Source: Immundisolibacteraceae bacterium
GTDB lineage: Bacteria > Pseudomonadota > Gammaproteobacteria > Immundisolibacterales > Immundisolibacteraceae
DNA length: 19,480 bases
Assembly (NCBI GenBank): GCA_016763355.1
Contig: JAESTY010000014.1
Location: forward strand, 1 to 19,480
Direction of reading: 5' to 3'
Below, one piece after another: positions 1 to 6,953 of the stretch (within the stretch, counting starts at the first letter, position 1; each line of letters opens with the position of its first letter). The position numbers were made by a program, and so were the translations under genes. The notes beneath the pieces were generated by a model. The model made no database searches. It was not told the origin of the DNA and was given only the letters and a program-made list of their open reading frames with translations.

Positions 1-335
1 CTTTTCACCAGGTTTTTGCTTAGGGTCTGGTTATTGCCTTGCAGGAAAAACACCCAGGGCCGGTCGTTATCTGCATTGGCAACTAGTTGCTGCAGGTAAT
101 TACTGTGCTGGTCTGTGGGCTGTAATTCCAGTTGGTAGGTTTTTTTAATGGTCTTGCGGGTACGGGTGATTTTGTTGTTGATCTTATATTTGCGTGCTTT
201 TTGTTTTTCGCGCTGCTGGGCGTCTGCCAGATGGATTGCACCATATTTAGCCCGGCCTTTACCGAACAGGCGTTTTTTACGGTCTTTACCCCGGTTTAGC
301 TCTCTATTGGTAATGAACACTGTCTGTAAAGTCAT
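1..335 (-). CDS. putative alpha/beta hydrolase, N-terminal part (cut by window edge)
   Basis: An open frame starts at ATG 335-333 and runs off the left edge without a stop, giving about 111 residues. A GGGAG Shine-Dalgarno (complement of 345-349) lies 9 nt before the ATG. The N-terminus is very basic (many K/R up to about residue 65). The segment PWVFFLQGNNQT near residues 94-105 resembles the strand-plus-oxyanion HGxN turn that opens many alpha/beta hydrolase domains, here with Gln where His is usual. The nucleophile elbow and the rest of the triad would lie beyond the edge, so the enzyme class rests on one motif. It is transcribed in the same direction as trxC, 86 nt downstream of it. The substrate is unknown, and an unrelated basic protein remains possible. 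Confidence 0.6.
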   Translation of the reverse strand, partial: MTLQTVFITNRELNRGKDRKKRLFGKGRAKYGAIHLADAQQREKQKARKYKINNKITRTRKTIKKTYQLELQPTDQHSNYLQQLVANADNDRPWVFFLQGNNQTLSKNLVK

Positions 336-421
336 CTCAAATCGCTCCCTTTGTTATTGTCAGACTGGACCTGGGTTAGTTGGATTTCCCGGTGTGAAGC
401 TTTGCCTGATTCGTTATCGGG

Positions 422-853
422 TTACAACTGTTTCTCTATCCACTGTACTAGCTGCGGCAAACTCATGGCGCCGGCCTGAGTAGCGACCTGCTTGCCTGCC
501 TTAAAAATCATCAGGGTAGGGATACTCCTGATGGCAAACCGTTGGGCTAACTTTGGATTTTGTTCGGTATCGACTTTGGCGAGTATGGCGCGAGGTTCTA
601 TCTGCCCGGCGGCTTGTTCGTAAGCGGGGGCCATGGTTTGGCAGGGGCCACACCAGGATGCCCAAAAATCAACCACCAGCGGTAATTCACCACCGTTGAG
701 GTGCCGATTGAAGTTGCCATCGGTGAGGGCGGCAGGCTTGCCTCTGAATAAGGCTTGTTTGCACTTACCGCAGGTTGGGTTTTCAGCTAACCGTTGATTG
801 GGCACGCGATTGAGGCCGTCGCACTCAGGGCAGACGATGATGGAATTTTCCAT
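422..853 (-). CDS. trxC: thioredoxin 2 (TrxC type)
   Basis: This is a 143-residue cytoplasmic disulfide reductase. The N-terminal zinc-binding module has two cysteine pairs, CPEC (C8, C11) and CGKC (C28, C31), which separate thioredoxin 2 from thioredoxin 1. The thioredoxin fold follows with the WCGPC active site (C68, C71), the buried Asp at D62 and the cis-proline at P112 in SIPT. The length matches the family (E. coli TrxC is 139 residues). In enterobacteria TrxC belongs to the oxidative-stress response and zinc tunes its redox behaviour; whether OxyR controls it here cannot be read from the sequence. The start has only a weak purine stretch (GAGAAAC) upstream, but the CPEC motif at residue 8 fixes it. 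It is followed downstream by the partial hydrolase gene. Confidence 0.96.
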   Translation of the reverse strand: MENSIIVCPECDGLNRVPNQRLAENPTCGKCKQALFRGKPAALTDGNFNRHLNGGELPLVVDFWASWCGPCQTMAPAYEQAAGQIEPRAILAKVDTEQNPKLAQRFAIRSIPTLMIFKAGKQVATQAGAMSLPQLVQWIEKQL

Positions 854-989
854 TGACAGTTTCTCGGGATGTTAGCGGTGTTGAGGAGGCGCTATGTTAC
901 TGGATGGTTTGGGGACGGTTTGGCAATTGAGAGTGTGGTTTTTTCTAAACGCTAGCCACTGCTTATAGGAAAGTTTGCTAGGTTAACGG

Positions 990-1772
990 TTATTGCAGTT
1001 TGGTCTGGTAAGTCATGCTGCCATGTTGGAAAACCGTGAACTGATTTTTGCTCATTGGCTGCCACTGTTCGTTGGTTGTCAGCGGTCGAGTCGCAATCAC
1101 CGTGACTTTGTCGCTGGGCTGGGTTTCCTGGGCAAAGTCGACGGTCATTTCAGCATCCAGCAACTGGGCGTCACCAAACGGGGCTTGCCGAGTCAGCCAG
1201 GCCAGTTTGGTGCTGCAATGGCTGTAGAGTGATTTGGAATCACTCATCAGGATATTGAAAATACCTAGCCTGGATATTTCCTGGATACGGGCTTCGATGA
1301 ACTTCCAGAGTTGTTTGCGCTGTCGGGGTGGGGCAGGAAATCGATCGCGGATCTGGTCGAGTAGCCAACAAAATGCATATTCACTATCGGTGGTACCGAC
1401 TGGAAAGTAGTGTTGGAGTGGCCATTTTTTGATGCCTTTGAGCTGGCCGTTGTGTGCAAACGACCAGGTCTGTCCCCAGAGCTCTCGGGAAAAGGGGTGG
1501 GTGTTCTCCAAACAGACCCGACCCCGATTGGCTTTACGAATATGGCAGATCACGGTATGGCTTTTAATCGAATAGCTCTGCATGAAACGGGCAAGTTTGG
1601 AATCTGCGCTGGGTTCAGGGTCGTGCACATTTCGATAGCCTTTGCCTTCATAGAAGGCAATTCCCCAGCCATCACGATGGGGGCCGGTTGCGCCGCCACG
1701 CTGCATTAAGCCGGCAAAGCTAAAGCAAATGTCGGTTGGTACGTTTGCACTCATGCCCAGTAGTTCACACAT
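990..1772 (-). CDS. class II glutamine amidotransferase-like protein, YafJ family
   Basis: This 260-residue protein begins MCELLGMSANVPTD, so removal of Met1 exposes Cys2 as the N-terminal nucleophile typical of class II (Ntn-type) glutamine amidotransferases. Other family signatures are RGGATGPHRDGWGIAFYEG (residues 25-43), HIRKANRG, ENTHPF, the FAHNGQL segment that shapes the glutamine site, and TDSEYAFCWLL. Length and order match E. coli YafJ (about 255 residues). There is no synthetase or acceptor domain, so it would be a stand-alone glutaminase-like domain; its physiological acceptor is not established even in E. coli. No strong ribosome site is visible, but Cys2 fixes the start. trxC lies 136 nt downstream on the same strand, without an obvious terminator between them. 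Confidence 0.92.
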   Translation of the reverse strand: MCELLGMSANVPTDICFSFAGLMQRGGATGPHRDGWGIAFYEGKGYRNVHDPEPSADSKLARFMQSYSIKSHTVICHIRKANRGRVCLENTHPFSRELWGQTWSFAHNGQLKGIKKWPLQHYFPVGTTDSEYAFCWLLDQIRDRFPAPPRQRKQLWKFIEARIQEISRLGIFNILMSDSKSLYSHCSTKLAWLTRQAPFGDAQLLDAEMTVDFAQETQPSDKVTVIATRPLTTNEQWQPMSKNQFTVFQHGSMTYQTKLQ

Positions 1773-2176
1773 GTTATTTCTGTTTGCTCTGAATTACATT
1801 GTTAAGGTGGTTGAAGTCTCTGCTGACAATTTTTTCAGTATTGAAAAATTAACTATGGTTTTAAAAGGGTGCCTCGAAAAGCTGAATTAATAGAGATTGA
1901 ACGGTCGGGTCAGGATTCCAGCGTAAGGACTTCAGGTCTGATCGATTAAATGATGACTGACATGCGTTACAACTGCTCAGATAATGACGGCCGGATTGGT
2001 GAAATCATTAAGCTGGCTGGCCTCAAATTTGGGGCGATGAGGTGGCAGCTTTTTAATGGTAGAGCAGTAACCCGGGGCTTGGGATGTTGTTTCTGCCGAT
2101 AGAGCCGCATAGCCTATGAGGTCCCCGGTCGGTCGGAATAGAAAAATAACGGTGTGGATTTTGGAGATGACTAACT
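1773..2176. other. 404-bp intergenic region between divergent genes
   Basis: This stretch separates the amidotransferase gene (minus) from the secreted-protein gene (plus), so promoters for both should lie here. It holds an AT-rich inverted repeat at 1831-1848 (TTTTTCA, GTAT loop, TGAAAAA). On the minus strand there is a possible promoter, TTGTCA (1829-1824) with TAACAA (1804-1799), but the spacer is 19 nt. A 50-codon open frame runs from ATG 1950 to a stop at 2100-2102 and ends in a Cys-rich GCCFCR. It has no good Shine-Dalgarno and no family signature, so I do not call it a gene. No RNA gene is recognisable. Confidence 0.6.
1831..1848. repeat. AT-rich inverted repeat
   Basis: Perfect 7-bp arms TTTTTCA (1831-1837) and TGAAAAA (1842-1848) flank a GTAT loop. 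It lies about 60 bp upstream of the minus-strand amidotransferase start and more than 300 bp upstream of the plus-strand gene. It could be an operator or a weak terminator-like hairpin; AT-rich arms of this length also arise by chance. Confidence 0.4.
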
Positions 2177-2851
2177 GTGATTAACAACCGATTGACCAGC
2201 TGGTTGTGGTTGCTCGCCGTGCTGGTGCTGCCGATGTCAGCAGGTGCAAGCCCGCCATCGCAATCTGGTCTAATTGGTCTGCTGGAAGTTCCGCACCAAT
2301 GGGATCAGTCTAGCGAGGACTATCGTGTTGATAGTTCGCTTGCTGTTTATGCAGATGCAAACATAAATTCTGCGGATCAGCGGGTGATTCATAATTTGAG
2401 TGATTTAGAGACGTTTGAGTGGAGTTATGAGGCGCCTGCGGCAGCGGTCTTTGGTTATCACCATGATGGCGAGCAAGCCTGGTATCAGTTGGGGCTGGAA
2501 TCGACCGGCGCACGCGGTTGGGTTGTTGCATCTAAGCAACTTAATTTTCATCCACTGTCTGAGCTGGTGTCGGAGTCGTTGGCTTATTTGACTGGCAGCT
2601 GGGATAAGCGAGTCTTTAGTGACGTGGCTGATCCGGCGACTGCAAAACTACTCGATGTAACCGGTGATGAAATACCGATTGAAGTTGCTGGTACGGCGAT
2701 GTTTGAGGGCCAGCTTTGGGTTTTGGTAGTGGTGATGAAGCAGAGTCAGTGCTGGTCGTCTGCTGCGCCGCAGGTTTTGGATGTTGGTTGGCTGCCGGCG
2801 CATTCGGCTAGTGGTCAACTGAACATCTGGTATTACTCGCGGGGCTGCTAG
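2177..2851 (+). CDS. secreted protein of unknown function, possible SH3-like fold
   Basis: This 224-residue protein starts at GTG 2177, with GGAG at 2163-2166 (10-nt spacing). Residues 1-24 look like a Sec signal peptide: a polar/basic start (NNR), a hydrophobic core (WLWLLAVLVLPM) and a likely cleavage after SAGA. No lipobox is seen, so a periplasmic or exported soluble protein is expected. The mature part is beta-rich and aromatic; AWYQLGLE...RGWV (about residues 97-115) and LWVLVVV...VGWLPAH (about 176-209) recall the strand pattern of bacterial SH3-like domains, but I cannot assign a family. The only mature cysteines, C192 and the terminal C224, could form a disulfide. Two further unassigned genes follow on the same strand. 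Expression and secretion are likely; function is unknown. Confidence 0.75.
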   Translation: MINNRLTSWLWLLAVLVLPMSAGASPPSQSGLIGLLEVPHQWDQSSEDYRVDSSLAVYADANINSADQRVIHNLSDLETFEWSYEAPAAAVFGYHHDGEQAWYQLGLESTGARGWVVASKQLNFHPLSELVSESLAYLTGSWDKRVFSDVADPATAKLLDVTGDEIPIEVAGTAMFEGQLWVLVVVMKQSQCWSSAAPQVLDVGWLPAHSASGQLNIWYYSRGC

Positions 2852-2887
2852 TGATTAAGTTGAGCTTGATGATGAGTAGGGAAAAGC

Positions 2888-3439
2888 ATGAATATTAAAC
2901 AACTACAGGTGACTTATCAGCCCTATGCAGACCGTTTGTTGCTGCGCATTTCGGCTAGTGATGGCGGTGAATTTCGATTCTGGCTAACCCGGCGTCTGGT
3001 CGGCTTGTTGGCAGAACCTTTGGCTAAACATCTGCAGGGTCTGCCGTTGAATGATGATGGCGCTGATAGACCTGAACCACCTGGGTCGATTGAAAACCCG
3101 GCTCGGCAACAGGCCGAAGCAGCGTTTAAGCATCAACAGGCGGTGGCAGGTTTGCAGTCTGAAAAGACCTTTCAGTCACCACCTGATCAGAACTTTCCGC
3201 TTGGCGAAGAACCTCTGTTGGTGGCCAAGTTGGGCGTGAATCCGGCGGACAAAGGTGGCGTCGTTTTGGCGCTACACTCGAAGGACAACAAAGGATTAAG
3301 CGTGCAGCTGGGCAGCCCACTACTGCATGGTTTTTGTGATTTACTGGTTAAGTGTAGCGACCAGGCAAGCTGGGGGCTGGCATTGAATTTGGTGCCGCCT
3401 ACGAAAGTCGCAGAACCACCCAGTAAGGCTTTTCACTAG
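2888..3439 (+). CDS. conserved-looking cytoplasmic protein with two similar halves, unknown function
   Basis: This 183-residue protein starts at ATG 2888 behind AGGGA (6-nt spacing), 36 nt after the secreted-protein gene. It has no signal peptide or membrane segment. An N-terminal block (residues 1-50, including DRLLLRISASDGGEFRFWLT) is joined by a Pro/Gln-rich low-complexity linker (about 51-106) to a C-terminal block (107-170). Residues 16-48 and 124-156 line up without gaps: shared L19/L127, D25/D133, L33/L141, L37/L145, L45/L153, K47/K155, plus matching hydrophobic positions. Two copies of one small beta-beta-alpha-type domain are therefore plausible. I do not recognise a named family. 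The close downstream gene suggests co-transcription. Confidence 0.75.
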   Translation: MNIKQLQVTYQPYADRLLLRISASDGGEFRFWLTRRLVGLLAEPLAKHLQGLPLNDDGADRPEPPGSIENPARQQAEAAFKHQQAVAGLQSEKTFQSPPDQNFPLGEEPLLVAKLGVNPADKGGVVLALHSKDNKGLSVQLGSPLLHGFCDLLVKCSDQASWGLALNLVPPTKVAEPPSKAFH

Positions 3440-3442
3440 GTT

Positions 3443-3730
3443 TTGGTTGCGACCGCAACGCGGGTCAGACCACACTATGGATTGTTATCCATCGGTTGTC
3501 TGGTGCTCTCTGTTCCCGCCGCCCTGTTGGCCGTAAGGCTGTTTCCTTCGAGCCAGGATTTCCTCGGCTATAGTGGTCTGGCGGTAGTGCTGTTGACCTT
3601 GTTGATTAGTTGGGTTGTTGGGGCTGTGCTCGGTGGGTTCGGTATTTGGCGAGCCGAGCAGCCCAGACTGCTGGCTATACTCGGTTGTCTGGTTAATAGT
3701 TTGGGCATTGTCTGGTTACTACTCCGGTGA
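3443..3730 (+). CDS. small integral membrane protein, unknown function
   Basis: This 95-residue frame has three predicted membrane helices, about residues 12-33, 43-68 and 75-94, separated by short polar turns (LFPSSQDF, RAEQPR). The annotated start is a TTG at 3443, only 3 nt after the previous stop; there is no in-frame ATG. AAGG at 3425-3428 is far for a ribosome site, so translation may depend on coupling to the upstream gene, or the true start may be the later TTG at residue 14 (GLLSIG). Conserved spacing with its neighbour and a long uninterrupted hydrophobic pattern support it as real. Function unknown. Confidence 0.6.
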   Translation: MVATATRVRPHYGLLSIGCLVLSVPAALLAVRLFPSSQDFLGYSGLAVVLLTLLISWVVGAVLGGFGIWRAEQPRLLAILGCLVNSLGIVWLLLR

Positions 3731-3750
3731 AATTAAAAGGATTTCAGAAC

Positions 3751-3777
3751 ATGTTGATGATGGGTGACGGTAAATGA
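3751..3777 (+). CDS. possible 8-codon leader peptide upstream of the Rieske oxygenase
   Basis: A mini-ORF MLMMGDGK starts at ATG 3751 behind AAGGA (3737-3741, 9-nt spacing), a clearer ribosome site than that of the oxygenase itself. Its stop TGA (3775-3777) overlaps the oxygenase ATG (3774-3776) in the ATGA arrangement. This would let ribosomes terminating on the mini-ORF re-start on the oxygenase (translational coupling). It has no run of one amino acid typical of attenuation peptides. It may be only a fortuitous ORF. Confidence 0.35.
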   Translation: MLMMGDGK

Positions 3778-5033
3778 ATGCTCCCGATACGGTAACGACG
3801 ACGGATGTTATCTGGCCTGATGACGGGGTGACCCGTGTGCCGTATCGGTTATTTACCGACCCAGACATTTATCAGCGCGAGCAGTACGATATCTTTAGGG
3901 GGCCTACCTGGAATTACGCCGCACTTGAAGTTGAGTTGCCGGAACCGGGGGATTACGTCACCACCTTTATCGGCGATACGCCGGTGGTGGTGAGTCGGGA
4001 TCAGCAGGGTGATATTCATGCCTTTGTTAACCGCTGCGCTCATCGCGGTGCGCTGGTTTGTCGTCAGTTAAAGGGCAATACGGATGTGCATACCTGCGTT
4101 TATCATCAGTGGGCGTTTGACCTGACCGGTGATCTGGTTGGGGTGCCGTTTAGACGTGGTCTGGCAGGCAAGGGCGGCTACCCGAAAGATTTTGAGATGG
4201 CCGACCATGGCTTGCAAAAACTGCGGGTTAGCCGGCTTTATGGGTTGATTTTCGTGACCTTTGACCCGCAATTAATCCCGCTTGAGGAGTACCTCGGCGA
4301 GGTAATGGTGAATAACCTGTCACGCTGCCTGGAGGGTCGTGAACTGGAGGTGATCGGTTACACCCGTCAGTACATTAATTGCAACTGGAAACTCTATGGT
4401 GAGAACACCCGGGACAGTTATCACGGTATGTTGCTGCACCTGTTTTATCCAACCTTTGGCATCGTTGCACCGGCCAGTGATTCTGCAGTGCAGATGAGCG
4501 AGCAACGTCATCACAACCTGTTTACGATCTGGAAACCCAGCGCCGAGAACCAGCTGGATACTTATAAGGAAAACACCACCCGGGGTTTTGAGGGCGGCAA
4601 GGAATCACTACAGGCGCCGGAATTTTTACGTTACATCAACGAGCGTGATGATGACATCTCCATCACCATCGAATCCTTGTTTCCTAATTCGGTGTTTCAG
4701 CATATTCAAAACGCCATGGCGATGCGCCAGTTAAGGCCCAAAGGTGTCGGTGAGTTCGAACTCTACTGGACCTACCTGGGCTATAAGGATGACAGCGCAG
4801 AATTGCGAGAGCATCGTTTACGCCAGGCTAATTTGCTCGGGCCATCGGGTTTGATTGCAATGGAAGACGCAGAAGCCGGTGAGATTGTTCAGCGCGGCAT
4901 TATCCACGATGCGGATCAAAGCTCATTCATGCAGATGGGTGGCGATGGCGTTAATGATCTGGATGGGGTCGGTGCGGATGAGAATTCTATTCGTGGATTC
5001 TGGAAGGGCTATCGGGCGCTGATGGAAATCTAA
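3774..5033 (+). CDS. Rieske non-heme iron aromatic ring-hydroxylating oxygenase, alpha subunit
   Basis: This 419-residue protein has the two-part architecture of oxygenase large subunits. The N-terminal Rieske [2Fe-2S] domain has ligands C88-x-H90 and C108-x2-H111 (CAHRG and CVYHQW). The C-terminal catalytic domain carries the mononuclear Fe(II) facial triad H217 and H222 (motif DSYHGMLLH) and probably D365 (AMEDAEAGE), with D214 as the expected electron bridge between subunits. By general resemblance it falls near the anthranilate/salicylate/terephthalate group of alpha subunits, but the substrate cannot be told. An in-frame TAA directly precedes ATG 3774, so the start cannot be further upstream. 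No beta subunit, ferredoxin or reductase gene is in the window, so electrons must come from elsewhere. The gene converges with the kinase gene, 78 bp away. Confidence 0.93.
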   Translation: MNAPDTVTTTDVIWPDDGVTRVPYRLFTDPDIYQREQYDIFRGPTWNYAALEVELPEPGDYVTTFIGDTPVVVSRDQQGDIHAFVNRCAHRGALVCRQLKGNTDVHTCVYHQWAFDLTGDLVGVPFRRGLAGKGGYPKDFEMADHGLQKLRVSRLYGLIFVTFDPQLIPLEEYLGEVMVNNLSRCLEGRELEVIGYTRQYINCNWKLYGENTRDSYHGMLLHLFYPTFGIVAPASDSAVQMSEQRHHNLFTIWKPSAENQLDTYKENTTRGFEGGKESLQAPEFLRYINERDDDISITIESLFPNSVFQHIQNAMAMRQLRPKGVGEFELYWTYLGYKDDSAELREHRLRQANLLGPSGLIAMEDAEAGEIVQRGIIHDADQSSFMQMGGDGVNDLDGVGADENSIRGFWKGYRALMEI

Positions 5034-5111
5034 ACCGGTCTTGCTGCCGCTGAGGTTTGCTAGCTCCGAGGTAGGTGATGGGCCGCCACTGGGTCTCGAA
5101 ACTTTGGGGTA

Positions 5112-6953
5112 TCAGGGTTGGTCAAGCAGGACTCGAATTTGTGATGCCATTTCGAGTTGTGAATAGGGTTTATTTAGTAGCTTAGGGTCAAAGTTTGCCT
5201 GGTTACTCAGCTCTTCTGGAATAACTGCTTTTTTGGTATAGCCAGAGGTTAACAACACTTTGAGTGCTGGCTTTTCAACTAGTACCTGTTGGGCCAGTTC
5301 GTAACCGTTGAGGTTACCCGGCATCACCACATCGCTAAATAGTAGTGCTATTTGGGGTTCTGCCTGTAGTTGCTCAAAAGCCGTGATTGCACTGTCAGCA
5401 GTGATCACCCGATAGCCTAGCGCCTGCAGACTCTCTTTGGCCAGTTCTACTAGTCCCGCTTCGTCATCGACCACCAGTATGGTCTCACTACCACGAGGCA
5501 TGGGCTGGTTTTGTTCAGCAGGCGGTGGTTCGACTTTTGTTAGTTGCGTTGACCTGGGTAGGTAGAGCTTAAAAGTTGATCCGAGTCCTGGTTCTGAAGA
5601 AACGGTGATCTGTCCGGCAGAGCGATCAACGAAACCGAACACCATCGCCAGTCCGAGTCCGGTGCCATCACCTTCAGGTTTTGTCGTATAGAAGGGTTCG
5701 AAGATTCGCTCCTTTTCTTCAAAACTCATGCCTCTGCCGGTGTCGATGACTGTCACCTGCACATAGTCACCGGCGGTTGAGCCTCGATGCCGAGAACAAT
5801 AGGCGCTATCAAGAGCTTTGTTTTCAGTGGTGATGGTCAGTGTGCCGTCATGAGGCATGGCGTCCCGGGCATTAATGATCAGGTTTAATAACGCATCCTG
5901 AAAATCACTCGAATTAATATCAGTCAACCAAATTTGATCGGCCAATTTTTTTTCGACGGCTATCGAAGCATTAATCGATAAGGTGGTGAGAATGTCCATG
6001 CTGGAAATGGCCTGGTTTACATTGATGGCCACTGTTTCATTGGTCTGCTGGCTGGAGAAGCTAAGTAATTTTTTAGTGACATTGGAAGCCCTGTCAGCAG
6101 CAGATTGAATGTTTTGAAGGTATTTGGGGACTTTCCCGTCCAGGAGCACGCTGCGCTTTAACAGCCCTAAATTGCCAATAATAATGCCCAGCACGTTATT
6201 AAAATCATGGGCGATTCCGCCGGTAAGCTGGCCAATAGCATCCATTTTATGGGATTGACGCAGTTGGGTTTCAATGGACTTTTTTTCAGCTTCGCTTTCC
6301 AAACGCTCATCGATTGCAGACTGTATGGCCGACAGCCCCCGACGCGTGATCAAAATCGAAGTCACCAGTAATGAAATCATGAACAGACTTAAACTGGTTA
6401 CCCGGCGCTCATCCTGTGCCAGTACTTTCTTCATCAGGTAATCCCGTTCTATCTTATGCAGACGGGCTAATTGAGTAAGGATTTTTTGGGTATGGATGAG
6501 TTGGGTTGTTAACTTTTCATCTGCATCAACCTGAGGCATGGAAGGCGTTACTAAACCGGGCAAATTAGCCATGGTGATATTCAGTTTGGCGGTTAACGCA
6601 TTAAATTTACGGTCCGCCCACTGCGCTTGCAGCTGAGTGCCAGCGGCGATCTCTAGTTGAATGAAATGAAGTGATGACTGGTCGCTAATGATGGGTCTAT
6701 TGAGCAGCTTGTCATCAAAGATCGGTTGCTGTTTTCTTCTCAGCTGAAAACGGTTTATTTCATCCGATGCTCGTAGGTAATGAATGATGCTTGCCAGGTG
6801 GTACTCATTGGTATGTTTTTGCAACGCTCTGGAAGCATGTAGGTACCAGGCGAAAAAACTAGCTCCGATTACGATAAACAGAATAACCAGTCCGACCATG
6901 TTGTAGACCTGACGGCGAATATCGCTAATCCATGACTGCTCTTTGATGGACAT
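5112..6953 (-). CDS. membrane hybrid sensor histidine kinase (HisKA-HATPase-REC)
   Basis: This 613-residue protein has TM1 at about residues 17-39, an extracytoplasmic mostly helical segment (40-185) and TM2 (186-204). A short linker leads to HisKA with phospho-acceptor H249 (GGIAHDFNN), then a HATPase_c domain with N box N361 (NARDA), G1 box DTGRGM (404-409), F box and G2 box GTGLGL (430-435). A C-terminal receiver (about 491-611) has acidic pair D496/D497, phospho-acceptor D541 (DVVMP), T569 and K595. No Hpt or output domain is present, so phosphate must pass to an external partner. The H box is of the NtrB/CckA-like HDFNN type. The start codon overlaps the stop of the upstream PhnD-like gene (TAATG), with GAGGA about 12 nt ahead. 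The two products probably form one sensor. Confidence 0.93.
   Translation of the reverse strand: MSIKEQSWISDIRRQVYNMVGLVILFIVIGASFFAWYLHASRALQKHTNEYHLASIIHYLRASDEINRFQLRRKQQPIFDDKLLNRPIISDQSSLHFIQLEIAAGTQLQAQWADRKFNALTAKLNITMANLPGLVTPSMPQVDADEKLTTQLIHTQKILTQLARLHKIERDYLMKKVLAQDERRVTSLSLFMISLLVTSILITRRGLSAIQSAIDERLESEAEKKSIETQLRQSHKMDAIGQLTGGIAHDFNNVLGIIIGNLGLLKRSVLLDGKVPKYLQNIQSAADRASNVTKKLLSFSSQQTNETVAINVNQAISSMDILTTLSINASIAVEKKLADQIWLTDINSSDFQDALLNLIINARDAMPHDGTLTITTENKALDSAYCSRHRGSTAGDYVQVTVIDTGRGMSFEEKERIFEPFYTTKPEGDGTGLGLAMVFGFVDRSAGQITVSSEPGLGSTFKLYLPRSTQLTKVEPPPAEQNQPMPRGSETILVVDDEAGLVELAKESLQALGYRVITADSAITAFEQLQAEPQIALLFSDVVMPGNLNGYELAQQVLVEKPALKVLLTSGYTKKAVIPEELSNQANFDPKLLNKPYSQLEMASQIRVLLDQP

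Noticed and set aside
148..483. 111-codon plus-strand open frame at the left edge
   Set aside because: It lies antisense to the hydrolase fragment and the end of trxC, is rich in Leu/Arg/Cys and has no family signature; the minus-strand frames explain the region.
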